NCBI GenBank assembly: GCA_024349245.1
Contig: JALDNG010000001.1
Location: 4,876,501 to 4,940,500 of the forward strand
Length of the DNA stretch: 64,000 nt
From: Neodontobutis hainanensis
Taxonomy: Eukaryota > Chordata > Actinopteri > Gobiiformes > Odontobutidae
Direction of reading: 5' to 3'
In this document: positions 24,241 to 38,600 of the stretch, in pieces
Layout of the letters: each line of letters opens with the position of its first letter
Numbering within the stretch: the stretch's first letter is position 1
Made by a program: the position numbers and the translations under genes
Notes under the pieces: model-generated
Databases searched by the model: none
What the model was told of the DNA's origin: nothing
Seen by the model: only the letters and a program-made list of their open reading frames with translations

Positions 24241-24735
24241 GGATTATTAGGAACACCTGTTAAATTTCTCATTAATGCTACAAATAGGAAAAAGAGGCTA
24301 CAATTTGCATGAGCTCACCAAAATTGGACAGTCTCAATTTCTGTTGAGACATTCAGATGGTAGAGTCAGAATTTGGTGTAAACAGAATGAGAACATGGAT
24401 CCATCATGCCTTGTTACCACTGTGCAGGCTGGTGGTGGTGGTGTAATGGTGTCGGGGATGTTTTTTTGGCACACTTTAGGCCCCTTAGTGCCAATTAGGC
24501 ATCGTTTAAATGCCTGAGCATTGTTTCTGACCATGTCCATCCCTTTATGACCACCATGTACCCATCCTCTGATGCTACTTCCAGCAGAATAATGCACCAT
24601 GTCACAAAGCATGTCATGTTCAAGAAACCATGTTTCTTGAACATTACAATGAGTTCACTGTACTAAAATGGCCCACAGTCACCAGATCTCAACCCAATAG
24701 AGCATCTTTGGGATGTGGTGGAACGGGAGCTGTTT
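24227..24735 (+). mobile_element. Internally deleted Tc1-like transposon
   Basis: The left terminal sequence (tacactcacctaaaggatta, ttaggaacacctgtt) jumps straight into the middle of the transposase (ctacaaataggaaaaagagg, ~24279). It then runs to gcccacagtcaccagatctc, aacccaatagagcatctttg and gtggtggaacgggagct. It matches a Tc1-like family common in fish by memory. The N-terminal DNA-binding region and the right terminal repeat are missing. It abuts, and probably inserted into, the minus-strand LINE fragment. Confidence 0.8.
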
Positions 24736-25194
24736 GCTGCAGTAAAACAGGGCTTTGTACACATTTGTTTATATTTGTGAGAACTGAAACTTAAGCCACG
24801 TGGCTAATTTGAATAAATCTAATTTTATTTAAGGCCCACTAATAAATGGAAAGGACATGCCTTTAGTGGATTCTCCCAGACCAAGACCAGGACTGTTGGT
24901 GGATTACAGCTGTTGGAGATTTTGCTGTTGGTGAGTCTTTTATTTAGGCTATTGAATTGGCTACATGCCAACATTAATAGCATTGACTTGGAGAGACACT
25001 GTTAGCTGGTCACTATATTTTTCAAATAGCTTGCTAACACGTAGCGGACGCAATAAAAACGTTACATGCGAGACTACTGTCTCCAGTGTTGAAAGTGAAA
25101 AAGATGAACAAGCGTTGGCCTCATTTTGCTCACACACAGACCTACTTTAGAAATTGGTTTCAAAAGTCTTATGTTGAGAGAAAAAATAAATCAG
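24736..25194. other. Gene-free stretch, possible interior of a hAT element
   Basis: No recognisable coding region. It may be the interior of the element whose end is described at 25195-25352. Confidence 0.4.
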
Positions 25195-25352
25195 ACACTA
25201 CGATCAAACAGTTATTCAGTACTTGAGTAGTCTTTTTAACCAAATTCTTTTTTACTCTTGAGTAATGTTTTGGACTACTTTTTACTTAAAATTATTTTGA
25301 AGTAACGCTACTTTTACTTGAGTACAAATTTCTGCTGCTCTACCCACCTCTG
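25195..25352. repeat. Terminal part of a hAT-like DNA transposon
   Basis: cagtacttgagtagt ... tacttttacttgagtacaaa, ending in ctctacccacctctg. The CACCTCTG end and acttgagta repeats resemble Ac/Tol2-type hAT termini. I did not find the matching left end, so this is a fragment. Confidence 0.5.
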
Positions 25353-26496
25353 CTGCTCTGTAACTGTGTTTAAATGTTATAGATGATAGGAAAATGCAAT
25401 CACAATTCTGTAGCTCTCTTCATAGAAATGCCAGAAAACACATACTTTATGCAAAGGAGGATGAAAAGGAGGAATAGAGGGACAGGCAAAAGGAGGAGTT
25501 TCAGGTGAGTGTCTTGTTTGTGTTTTATTAGATCATAGAGGATTAATACAAAGAAATAAAGTTACAGTTAGAAGGAGCAATACCTAAAAGGAATTAAACA
25601 TCTATAATTAAAATTATAATATGTGATGCAACTTTATCATGTTGGTTTTGAATCAAATTAATGAGTTGAGTGAGAGCAGACACAGAGAGAACTGGACAGG
25701 CTAAGAGTCTAAATAAATTGTTTAATACAATTCCTTCTAAGGGTTATTTATTGTAGTAATTCACTTGTGCAGCATTCTGGAGCTGCACATAACTTGTTTT
25801 TGTGAAAATGCAGTAACAAAAACAAATGTATTCATATTAATGATTTGTTTCATAGATTTTTTTTCTATTTAAGTTTTGTTAGGCCACATTTATTTATCTA
25901 CACTAATCCTTATACCAGCTTCCCAATAGGCCTACATTTGAGTAAAAAAAATGTTTTACTACATCTCAGTATTTTCCACATAAAGCCGGAATTTTGCTTT
26001 GTTATGGTCAACTGCTTAACTTTGATTGGCAAAAAGAAAAGGGTTCGTTTTTTCCTTTGATTAAAAAATGTGAAAACAAAATTATGGTCTGTACATTTTA
26101 ATATGATTTATATTATGCACAGACAAAATCAAAAGACATGTTGTAGAGTAAGCTTAAAATATATCCTAAACTTGAATACACTTCATACTGTACAAGAAAC
26201 AGCTTACAAAATTGTATTTCACACAGACTAACATTGAGAAGGTCTCGTCTCCAGCAGTGTTTAACATTTTCATTCTCATCCTGATGAAGATGGAACCCTG
26301 AATGCCATCATACCATGATACTCAGTTTTTGACCACATGGACTAATATTACGACCACATTGCAAGTTTGAAACGGTTCCACTGACTACTGGCTGTGAGAG
26401 CCAAGCTTCCAATCTCTAATATTATATACTTAGGTACCACAGTTGTTCAGTTTGCTTGTGCAGCAAGTACACACACAGTGCCTGTGGGAACTGCTT
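25353..26496 (-). other. Probable 3' UTR and 3' flank of the dpp10-like gene
   Basis: Lies just downstream (minus strand) of the stop codon at 26497-26499. Minus-strand AATAAA motifs sit at 25889-25894 and 25747-25752. The UTR end was not fixed, and no other gene is seen. Confidence 0.5.
25889..25894 (-). promoter_or_regulatory. Candidate polyadenylation signal for the dpp10-like gene
   Basis: AATAAA on the minus strand, about 600 bp past the stop codon. A second candidate is at 25747-25752. There is no transcript evidence to choose between them. Confidence 0.4.
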
Positions 26497-26625
26497 TCAG
26501 TCGTCATCCGGCTGTCGGTCCAGAGATGACGTGCCAAGCAGACATCCTCTGAAATAGCCAATCAGAGAGTGAATCAGCTGGATCCGGCTACGCTTCAGCA
26601 GGAAATGGCCCTCGTCTGGAAATAT
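26497..26625 (-). CDS. dpp10: dpp10 last coding exon: IFPDEGHFLLKRS, stop
   Basis: 42 codons and TGA at 26497-26499. FPDEGH keeps the triad histidine position. The C-terminus is acidic (LDRQPDDD), as in DPP10. Confidence 0.95.
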   Translation of the reverse strand: MFPDEGHFLLKRSRIQLIHSLIGYFRGCLLGTSSLDRQPDDD

Positions 26626-29600
26626 CTTTCCAAACAAAACAAGAAACAAAAAAAAAAAAAAATACAAGTTAGAAACATTCAGTACAGCAAAAAATAATAG
26701 CTTTTTTTCTATGTAACTTTTCCCTAAAAAACAGTGATGTGTAAAATACTAATGTTCTCATTTTTTTTTTCTACCGCTTTGTCCCGTTAGGGGTCACGGG
26801 TGACTGGAGCCTATCCCAGCAGCTTTGGGCCCGAGGCGGGGTACACCCTGGACAGTGGCCAGTTAGTCGCAGGGCTAACATATTGAGACAAACATTGACA
26901 GACAACCATTCACTCTCACATTCATTCACTAGGGACACTTTAGAGTTGCCAATTAACCTGTACAATACTAATGTTAAGAAATAAAAAAGATATAAAAATG
27001 TGTGGAGAAACACATTTGCATCTATAATATCTGGTTTGTCTAGTAGTCTATCTATTGTGGGTTATGTGAATATTTCATATGACATAGAACTAATATTGTG
27101 GCAGTATACCTGCAGAGTATAGTTGGCTCCAATTTTAATTAAATGTTTGATGAGCTCTGCTGAGTGTTGAAAATGAACATTTGCTGCAGACAAAGAGAAG
27201 AAATAAAGTTTAGTGTCATTAGGATTAAATCCATAGTCAAATCAAAGCTATGGTCTGGTGGAGGTTTGAGGGCTACCGTCTGCAGTGGCATGGGCCAAAA
27301 ACAGACTTCCACTGGGCAGAGTCTTCAGACTAGCCAGCACTCTGGATGCCTGCACACACACATAAACATTATACAAATATATGTTTCAAATTCAGAAAGG
27401 TTGCTATGACACCTTTTTTACTAAAAGGGGCGGCAGTAGCTCAGTGGGTAGACCAACAGGCGGGTGGACAGTTCGATCCTCGATCAAAACATCCCAAAAC
27501 ATCATAACATCCCGCTCTCCCTCACATACTCGTTGTGTCCTTGGGCAAGACACTTAACTCACCTTGCCTCCAGTGGTGTCATCTGTAACACTGGTTACTA
27601 GGTGGAAAAGCGCTATTTAATACAACCACTTTTTTCTGTACTTCAGTACATCATTCCACTGTGCTTTTCTGTTCTAAACAACCCAATGTTTAATAATGTT
27701 GAGGGGAGGTTTTCACTCTTTGAGCTGTTGGTATGTCGGTCACAATCATTCTTAAGTATTCTACTGCCTATCTGTGTCCGTTCCAGAGGACATGATGATT
27801 ACTGTTTGATGTGCCATATTTTCCGTTTCTGGATATTAAATGAAGCAGACCCCTCCACACATCCCCACTCTGACCTGCTGTGAGAGTCACAGAAATAGCA
27901 TGGCCCACTTTCAGCTAACCTACTTACAAAAAAAAACATCTCTGACTACAATCTTCACTTGAAGGACAACTGTGGATTGTACTTTTTACACACAATCTTT
28001 GCAAATTATGTCATTCAAACTAAAATTAGCAATAGAAGACAGTAGATGAGTTTAATCACCGCACTTTGGGAATTTACTTTTTAACATGATTTGTTCTTTA
28101 CAGTCATTAATTTTTTTAAATTTAATTATTAATTAATTTAGGATGTGTTGATGCGTTCAATAGACACAAGTTAACTTGTGACTTTTTGGGACATAAATCA
28201 TCACAAGCTCATTGTCCCAAGTCAGACTTAATTTTGTTTTGTTTTAAAAACATTTGATTTGTAACAATTTTAGTTGTTTCTGTCTTCAGAAGATGGTGTC
28301 ACACCATAGTTTGTAAATAAACATGGATGTCAGCCGCCCATTGGTCCCCTATTTACCAATATTGTTGTTATGAAAGGGCAATAAAATGGCGGTTACATCT
28401 GGGCTTTTCCGCTTAATCATAAAATTCATATTAATATTAATATTGATAATAATATTAATAAAAAAAATCACCCCCCCGTCCCTTGAGTTGTCACATAGTA
28501 AAAACTTAGTTCTAGAGACCAGAGCCATCTTTTGTAACAGGCTGTAAACATGATTTTTACACTTGTAAAGTCGCCATTGGGTTTCTCCTCATATTTCCGC
28601 TTTTGGAGCCGGCCCTCTGGTGGACGCCGGTATATCGCTGTAATTCGCCGTATGGCGGCGCCCTTACTCGAGGACTGTTTAAGAGGTTCCATGTTAGAGG
28701 CTTGTGTCACATCTAATACTTACACCCTTAAATGGATGAAGAGGAGTAAAAAAAAACTAATAGACAATGGTACAGACAGACAGACAGACAGAAAATTATT
28801 CATACCCCTGGCATTTTAATTGGAAATGACACAGGCGCCTTCCAGAAGTTAATAAGATGATGTACAAGTGGCATTGTTGTGGAAATAAATATTGCTCAGC
28901 TTTTATTTACATTTGAACAAAAAGTGGCATGTCCAAATTGATTTATACCCTTTAAAAACTGTCACAGTCTATGGGGAAATCCAAAGTTTTATACCATTAT
29001 AAACAGTTAAATAGTGAAAATTTCCTATGGTTAATAATTATTGGTTGCTCCTAGAACTGTTCAGGCCATGTTAGTCCTGCTCATGTCATGTCCTTCATGC
29101 TAATGCAAACATAAACATAGACATAACTAAACGTAGAGATAACTTGCCATGGACTGAATACTGCACCCGGTAACTTGTCATTGGGGGTGTATAACAGACT
29201 TTACTGCATGATATAAAATATTATGTATTATTTACTTTGGAAAGCAAACTTCATCCTGTACCATTATTATACGTTTGTACTTTGCTTCTTCTTGCAAGTA
29301 TTAAACCATTCATTTTTAAATTGTTCGCTGTGTCCATGGTCTCTCTGGATAATCTGACATGGAATTCTTATAACAATAGTCCAAGCTGTTCTAAAGCATC
29401 CTAATTACCCTAATTCATTGAGAAATGCTGTTTTAATCAACTCAGGTGAAAAACAGCAGCTCTGCAGTTGGTTTGTGGACAGTGGACGCAGACCAAGAAG
29501 GACGCCACTTCTCCAGATAAGGCACACAAAAGCCCGCTTGGCAAATGCTCCTCTGGGCAAAGACTGGTCTTCTGTTTTATGGTCAGATGAAACAAAAATT

Positions 29601-32600
29601 GAATTGTTTGGCCACAGTGACTTATCCTTCATTTGGCGTAAAAAGGAGAAGCCTTCGACCCTAAGAACATCATCCCCACTGTCAAACATGGTGGTGGGAA
29701 CCTAATGTTTTAAGTTTTTTTTTTAGCCAATAATATCACAGTAAACGGCACAATAAAAAAAAGAACCGTACGTCAAGATCACAACAGATCTCAACAACAA
29801 CATTAAGCAGTCAGCAGAAAAACTTGGCCTTGGGCACCAGTGGACATTTCAGCACAACAACGAAAAAAACTAAAAGAAATGTTAGCAGACAAAAACATTA
29901 ACCTTTTGCAATGGTCCAGCCAGAGTCCTGACTTGAATCCACTTGAGAATCTGTGGAAGGAGCTAGAGAGATCAGAGCGATGGCAAGGAGACCCTACATT
30001 CTGAAAGAGCTGGAGGTTATCACTAAAGATGAATGATCAAAAATCCCAGTCAAGACATAAAAAAATGGTCATCAATTTTAGGAAGCGTTTGATTGCCGTT
30101 ATAGCAAATAAAGGCTTTTGTATTTATTATTGAGAAGGGTATAAATAATTTTGGACATGCCACTTAATGTTTAAATGTAAATAAAATTGGAGAAATATTT
30201 ATTTCCACAACGATGCCTCTTGTACATTGTCTTATTTAACTTCTGGAAGATGCCTGTGTCATTCTTGTGTTCGTTCTTGTGCCAATCCAGAAAAAAGTTG
30301 AATAAAATTTACTTTAACTCAAAAATTGCCAGGGTAATGAATAATCCGGGCTTGACTTCAAATATACTTTCTTTAAAGTTTCTGGTCCAGTCTTCAGGTT
30401 AATTTGACCCTTGCTATTTTCTTGCCTGATTGCACTACTTTTCCCTATTTTCATGTTACTTCTTGCTCTCTTAAGTCTGTCTGCCAGGTGTGTTGTCAGA
30501 TGCAGTTTTTCTTAGATTTAAACTATTGCTCTCCAAAACAAACAAGTTTATGAAATGGCTCACTTGGTATCTGCTGTCCTCACTGGAAGGCGGCCCAAGA
30601 TACCTCTCCGAGAAGGCAGAGGCTGAGAGAGACATTTTGGACAGAGGATTAAAGGAACTTTCAGCCTGTATGCTAGTGTTAATGCAGAAAATCACATCAG
30701 CAGATAAATAAGCCTTTACAGCGCAGATGACACTTAAGATGATAAAGGATAAAAATGTGGTGCGAAGTTGACACTAAAAAAAAAGGTTGGTTGTGGTGGT
30801 ACTTGTGTCCTTGTAGACGGACCACAATTTGACCACACAATGAATGAATAGGCTAAATGAAATGTTGTGCCACAATATTAGAAATACATCAATAAATGTA
30901 AATTAAAACATAAAAAGATTGAGTGCCTGATGTACGCACCATAAATGCTCCAGTCGGTGACAGGAGCTACAGCTGCTGCACACTGGATCAGCTTCTCTGT
31001 GCTCCGAAGCATGGTCAGAGTCAAGAAGCCGCCATAGTCCTGCCACACAAGCATTATCCCATTATCACAGCTCATGGAAAAGCATTCTTGTAATGTCTCT
31101 ATTAAAATCTGATAATACCCTAATCATTTGAGTTTAATTTTGTTCTATTGATTTATATTATTATGATTCTTGAAGTGCACTTTTATCTAAAGGGGATGGT
31201 GGAGTCCATTTTTATCCCACAAAGAGAGGTATCAGATATGACAGAGGGAAGACAGTTATTGGGCCAAATCTTTACAAATCTTAATGCAGACGTTTTTAGA
31301 TCAGACCGATTATCAGAGCGCAGACGCAGGTATAAAGAGGCTGAATTTAAGTGTCACATGTGTTTGGCTTTTAACAAATCACATGGCTTCCCTCCAGTGC
31401 AGCAGATGATTATTATTATCATTAAATGTCATTACTTTTATTAATCATATTTTTTTTAGTAATTCAAATGTGAAAGAATGCAAATGGCTGCTTTTCTTTT
31501 ATTGTTTAATTTACTGTTAATATCTTTATATTGGATTAACAATTAGAAAAATACTAATCATTCAGATGAGCCTATAATATTTTATTATGAACTAAGGACA
31601 CATCTCATTGATTAATATTTCAACACATCATATCCAATCCTTGCATGCAACGTTGTACAAACAGGAGAAACACAGAACAATGTGTGTAGTGTGATAGTCA
31701 TGGGCAGCCTGACTGCTCCTGATGACCCTGACATGACTGATCATTACCATGACAACCATTGAAGAATGGAGAAAGCAACGGTGGGGGCTGCCGGACCTGA
31801 CAATGTACGTGGCCAATCAGAATTAACTTACACACTGTGTATAAACCATTGTATAACTCCTGCATATTCAGCCTTATCTGGGAACTGTCTAGATACAGAC
31901 TCCTTGTTCAAGTTCTTCTTATATTTAGACCAGCAGTAAAACTTTTATAACTTCTAATATTGTCTCAAAAGTCATTTATTTGCAGAAACAACAAACACAG
32001 ACCTAACAGAATAGATATTATTATTATTATTAATATGGCAGAATTAGGATTTTTCATATCAGTTTCTATGTGTGATTCTTTTGATGTGCAAATCCTCCGT
32101 GATGTCTTTGTGCAACAGCAAAACCTACACCTGTCTGGATATGCTCCGTATCAACACGCAAGGAAAAAAGTGGAGTTTTGTTCAGACTGCCAGTGTTTTT
32201 AGACAATTTAATTTGGTTTCAAAGTAGACAGAGCTAACCACACAAATTTCTCCTTTACTCACGTCATGTAAAGCTGTCCTGTTTGGCTGCATGATCAAGC
32301 AGCAGAAAAAACAATTCCCTGGTGTAAGCTGTCTCTATTTACTCCTCCTCCACGTCAATCATAAGATGGATATTTTTATTAAGGGATGCACTGTCCTGGC
32401 TGTAACATACTGTTTCAGACTTTGTGCTTTTGTGCTTCAAAAAGCTGTGGATGGTTATAAATGTGATAAATGTAATTTAGCTGTCATTTGTTAGTTTCAC
32501 AGAATATGAGCCTAAAACATTTTGAGAAATATTTATCAATTTATTTCCTCTCTTTTGAGGGTAGTAATACAACTGTAATGTCTTATTGTTTATTAAGTCT

Positions 32601-35600
32601 TTAATTGATAAATACAAATGAATATAATGATGACTACATCAGTCTGCAGGTATGTGTGCCGCCGCAAGATGTGGCCCACTGTCTGTTACAGGCACAGTTT
32701 AGTTGAGCTTGTCTAAACATACATGCAGGGGAAAATGAAACCACTCCACCTTGCTCCCAATGATTCACAGAGCTTAAATGTCACTTGTCTCTATACAGTA
32801 ACAAGCAGCGACAGGTGGATGTACCTCTCCAAATACTCCGATCCGGGTGTGATCAATGAACGGCAGCTTCACAAGGTATCTGCAACACACGTCAAATAAA
32901 ATGGTGTGTAAAATGACCACCAACAATAACATGCTTCATGTACAAGCAAATATGTCTTGTTCCATTTTTAAATCCAGACAAAAAAATGGTAACTTGAAAT
33001 TTTTATATATTCGTTTTTCTTGGCACGTCACTGTTCTGTAAACAACTAGAGCCACACTATTAGTTTTATGGTATCACTGTCCCAGGTTGGTGTACATATG
33101 TTACAGTACAGGTACAACTTTTTAATATGTTTAATTTTCTAGCTCTTTGATTTGAGGGATTTACACTAAAACCACTTTTTTAGCTGATCTGTATAAAGGT
33201 GGTTTTAGTAATACTGTTCATTAATTCTTGCCCTACCTTTGACAAATTTGTAAAAAGTGTTTTGAAAAGTTTTAGGCAGGTTTGGATATAAAAAGTAAAA
33301 TAAACTATAAAGAAAGTTTTTTTTTTTTAGTTTACAAAATGCATTGGGTTTTGCTGCTGGGCTTTGAGCTAATATAGCTCAGGCCTGGAGTCCACAATGT
33401 TTAGTGAAGTCTAACATTTGCCAGCATTTAGCTATTTCTTTCAATAGAACAGATTAAGATGTGCTAGTGGATGGTTTAAAAAGAAGGACTGTGAAAACAA
33501 ACATACTCTAAAGCGGCAAGATGGTCTTCTGTGTCCACTAAGCCCAGTCTGTGATGGATCTGCTCCAAACACCTGGACAGAAATATTAATATTTATCAGT
33601 ACAAGATATTCTTCATTTGAAAAAACAAAAAAAAAACATTTATGTTTTGTGTTTTCACAGTTCATTTTTTGCGCACTGCGGGGTTTAGCATCTACTTTCA
33701 TAATACTCTTCTAGAGGAGCGGAGCAGAACAAAGTCCAGGATGTGTGGATTCAACAACGCCTACTGACCCCTTTTGATCTTCTTTTTCTTTCGGCTGATC
33801 CTATCCATCCTCGTAACTCCCAAAGAGAATCTCAACATCTTCAGCTCCTGTCTCTTCCTCCTGTCTTCTCCTCAGTGCAATTGTCTCCAAACCATACACA
33901 AACACATTTGACACTTTTCTCCACCCATTCCATTCGCTTCTTTACCTCTTTTCCACACTCTCCATTGCTCTGGACTGTTGAACTAAGTACTTAAAATCCT
34001 GCACCTTCTTTACCTCTTCTCCCTGTACATTCTCAAAGCAAATATTGCATCTGTAGTGCTCTTTCTTGGAATGAAACCATACTGCTGCTCACAGATGCTC
34101 ACGTCTCCCCTTAGCCTAGCTTCCACTACTCTTTCCCACAACATTGTATGGCTCATCAGCTTAATACCTCTGTAGTTTCCACACTCTGCACATCTCTGTT
34201 CTTAAAAATCGGCACCAAAACACTTCTCTTTCATTCCTCAAGCATCGCCTCACTCGTTAAGACCTCGTTGAACAACCTAGTTAAAAACTCTTAGACACTT
34301 CCATACCTCCATAACTATTCTGTTCTCTCTATCATTTTCCTCATTCATCAGCTCCTCACAGTACTCCTTCCATTTTTCCCTCTTCACTCTTATATGTCAC
34401 ATTGTGTTCTTGTCTCTTCTGAAAGTATGTGTTTACCACAGCCATCTGCATACTTTTACACTCTACCAACCTCTTTTTGGGTTACTTTCCTGAAGACCAA
34501 ACCTGCCCATCACTTTCTCATCCCCACTATTCCCTTCACCAACATGTCCATTAAAGTCTGCCCTTGTCACCACTCTCTCACCTCTGGGAATACTCTGCAT
34601 CACTTACTCAAACTCACTTCAGAATCTGTCTTTCTCTTCTTTTTTCCAATCAACTTGTGGTGCATAAGCACTAACAACTTTCACACCTTAAATTTACAGC
34701 TTTAGACACATCCGTCTATCTGACACTCTCTTTACCTCCAGAAAATTCTTCACAAACTCCTCCTTCAGGATCACTCCTACTCCATTTCTCTTCCTGTCCA
34801 CACCATAAACAGTTTAAACCCTGCTGCAATGCATCTAGCCTTGCTACCTTTCCACCTGGTCTCCTGGACACAGAGAATGCCGAGTTTCCTCCACTGTAGC
34901 ATATCTACCTTTACCTGTCATCATATCAACATTCAAAGTCCCTACTTTCAGTCCTAAACTCCTGCCTTTTCTATTCTCTGCCTACGGACACGCCTTCGTC
35001 ATCTCCTTCTTTGACCAACAGTATCCCAACATTCTACTGTCCCCTTTTGGTAGTAAAACTTATCTGACCCATCCAGTGGAAATGAGTAAAAATGTACCTT
35101 TGACCTCTGAAGCCAGAGCCCCTGCCATCTAAGTGAGCCACAACAACCTGCTCTGATCCCACCAGCACAGAGTCCCAGTCCAGGGTGAACTCATCCGTCA
35201 CAGCTTGGTATTCCAGGGTGGAGCCGCTGTTGGGACAGACACATCTCAAACCCAGAATACCTAATGCACAATCTGAACCTAAGACAATGGACTTAATGAT
35301 CACAAGATTTAAGTCTGCAGAGTGGGTTTATGAAGCCACAAGAGTTAGTAATGTACTATGTACTAGTAATCCATATATCCCACACATGTGAGGTGGATAG
35401 ATTATCTCAGCAATGGAGAAGTGATCACTAACACAGATTTGGATAGATGTCAACAATAACTAGTTATAGCTAAAGTTTAACTCATAAAAAATGGGAGCAA
35501 AAACAAAAGTGTTGCATTTATATTTTTGGTCAGTGTATTTTTACAGAAACTTTTATCAGAAATGATCTTAATCAAATAGATTCCATAAAATAATTGTGAT

Positions 35601-38600
35601 ACATTTGTTTTTGCGAGCACAATGTTTTTTTTTTGGTGTTTTGAATGTGTTTATAAAAAAACTCACAACTGTCTTTAACATTGACAGTTAGGAGTTTTAG
35701 TTAGAACAGATGAGTTTGTGAAGTGTTGAAGCTTACACAAAAAGAAGAAGGCCATAGAGGTAGGACTCAGAGAAATCAGGAGGATAGAGGAGCTTCAGAG
35801 GAAGTTCTGTGAGTAAAACAGAAGCATTAGCAGAAGAAAGCCAGAAACAGGAGAGCAACCAAGCAAGAGAAAAGCTGCAAAACCCATCAGGTCTATAATA
35901 CCTATAACAGTCTATTTTTTACAGAGGCTGTCAAGCAGCACAAAAATAAAGTCTATTTCTGAAATAAACATGCAGTAATGCCCAGAAATAAACCCCAGGA
36001 GAAATGTACCACTAAGTGAACATTGTTAAATCAAAATAATTTTGTAAAATAACATTGTAAATGTTTTAAATATACAAAAAAATATACAAAAAAAGAAATA
36101 GAAATAAAGAAAGATGCTAAACCTGGACATTGGAATTAAAATCCAAATCAGAGAGAAAAGTTGAGTTAAACCCCAATTGGCCAGGAAGAGACATGGATAA
36201 GGTAATATGGGCATGATCAGAGATGACAAGTGTCTGGTAATCACACAACTAAGAGAAGTCAACAGTCCTCAATATTTGAGGGTTGTCTAAGATTGGAACC
36301 AGCATTTAAAGTCAGTATATGTAGGGAGTATTTGCTTGGATCCTGTTGTAAATAAGTTCTTGTAATCTACATTTAGGGGAATACACCTTGAACTATTCAT
36401 GTTTTGTATCAGCAATCGTGTATCGTCCATATTTATCCCAGGTCACATTGAGTGGCTCAGAGGAGGCGTTCTGATTGATAAGAATAGAAACTCCCCGGGC
36501 ATCAGGGAGTCAGAGACTCATACATGGGTCTCTTAAAAGAAAGCTATATCTGTGTTGGAGTGTTAACAACTCTGAACAGTCTCAGCTGTTTCCTCAGTCA
36601 CAGAAATAAGGATGTTACTATGACCACAAAAACGTATGTTTCTTTTACAACGTATCAATTTATATTGACAGAAAAACAGATAGCAGTGTTATACATTAGT
36701 TGATAAGAAGTTCAAAAAGTTCTTCAAATACAAGACTGTGACTTGTTGATGTGAGGGTAACATTAGCAAATAAAGATTACAGAGATTAGCAAACAAAATT
36801 TTCAGAGGAGAAAATGATCTGTGCCCGAACGAGTTCAAGATTTAAGGAACATAAAATAACATAATGTAATTTTTTTGCCCAAATTAGTTACATGTTGCAC
36901 CTATCTCGCAGCCGTGGGACTGGTTAACACACTGCATTATCACATCACAAGAAATTATCTTACCCCTTCGTTTCAAGTGTGGTCCTCCAAAATCTCTGAA
37001 AGGGTTTATAGCCCTTCCCCTTGAACCAAATGTTTATTGGGACACCACTTGGTCTCTCATGAATGTGCAAAACATGGGCTAAGGGCTAAGGGGTAAGTTA
37101 GAGAATTGAGATTGGGCCTTAATCATGATCCATGTCTAACCAGGAAGACAGCAAACACGCAAAATGCACTAAACAGAACTTTACTGCTTGGTGGAGTAAT
37201 ACATTTCAAAACTGACATCTCTTAAACCAACAGTGGGTACAATTTTTACCAAAGTTGCCATTAGTGATGGTACGGATCTCCGTCTTGCTTGTTGTTTTAG
37301 TCTCCAGCAATGAACGCAGAGCAAGATTGTTCTCTAAGATGAAATATGCTGTAAAGGCAGAAAAACAAGACGGAAAGAAATAGAAAGACCATTTATGATT
37401 CATAAAAGGGTAGAATCAATTGCAGCAGATCAAAGTTGTACTGGAGGAAAAATACAAAAGTAGGACAGACTGGTTCCTTTCGCAACATTTCTTTAATTGT
37501 CTGCCATGGGAGACATTTGTCTTGGATAAAAAGGGCAATGCTGCAAACATAAAAACACAATAAATAAACAAATAGTTCCATCCCTCCATCCATCTTCTAC
37601 CACTTATCCGGGGCCGGTTTGCAGGAGCAGCACTCTAAGCAGAGACGCCCAGACTTCCCTCTCCCCAGACACTTCCTCCAGCTCTTCCGGGGGCGTTCCC
37701 AGGCCAACCGAGAGATATAGTTCCTCCAGTGTGTCCTAGTGAAATAGTGAACAGCACCGATGACAAAGGGCAGCCCTGCCGGAGTCCAACATGCACCGGG
37801 AACATGTCTGACTTACTGCCGGCAATGTGAACCAAGCTCCTGCCCTTAAGTAAAGGGCCCCGGACTCCATACTCCCAGAGCACCCATCACAGGGCACCAC
37901 GAGGGACACAGTCGAATGCTTTCTCCAGATCCACAAAGCACATGTGGACTGGTTGGGCAAACTCCCGTAAACCCTCCAGCACCCTGTAGAGGGTATAAAG
38001 CTGGTCCAGTGTTCTACGACCAGGACGAAAACTGCATTGTTCCTCCTGAATCTGAAGTTCAACTATCGGCCGCATTCTCCTCTCCAGTACCCTGGCATAG
38101 ACTTTCACGGGGAGGCTGAGGAGTGTGATCCCTCTGTAGTTGGAACACACCCTCCAGTCCCCCTTCTTGAAAATAGGGACCTCCACCCAGGTTTGCCAGT
38201 CCAGAGGTTCTGTCCCCAAACGCCAGGCGATGTTGCATAGGCGTGTCAGCCAACATCCAAAGACTTGACTCGGCCCCACGTCACTCCGGGCTGAGCCCGG
38301 CCGGGCCCCGTGGGTAAAGACCCGACCACCAGAACTCGCATGCGAGCCCCAACCCCGGACCTGGCTCCAGGGTGGGGCCCCGGTTGCGCCATACCAGGCA
38401 ACGTAACGGTCCTTGGTTATTCTTTATCCATAAAGGGTTTAGAACCGCTCTTTGTCTGGCCTGTCACCTAGGACCTGTTTGCCTTGGAAGACCCTATCAG
38501 GGGCATATAGCCCCAGACAACATAGCTCCTAGGATCATTCGGGCACTCAAACCACTTCACCATAATAAGGTGGCGGTTCAAGGAGGAGATTTAAAATCCC

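Noticed and set aside
33743..34705. Plus-strand ORFs of 83-103 codons
   Set aside because: Low-complexity Ser/Thr/Pro/Leu antisense of the RTE-type LINE remnant.
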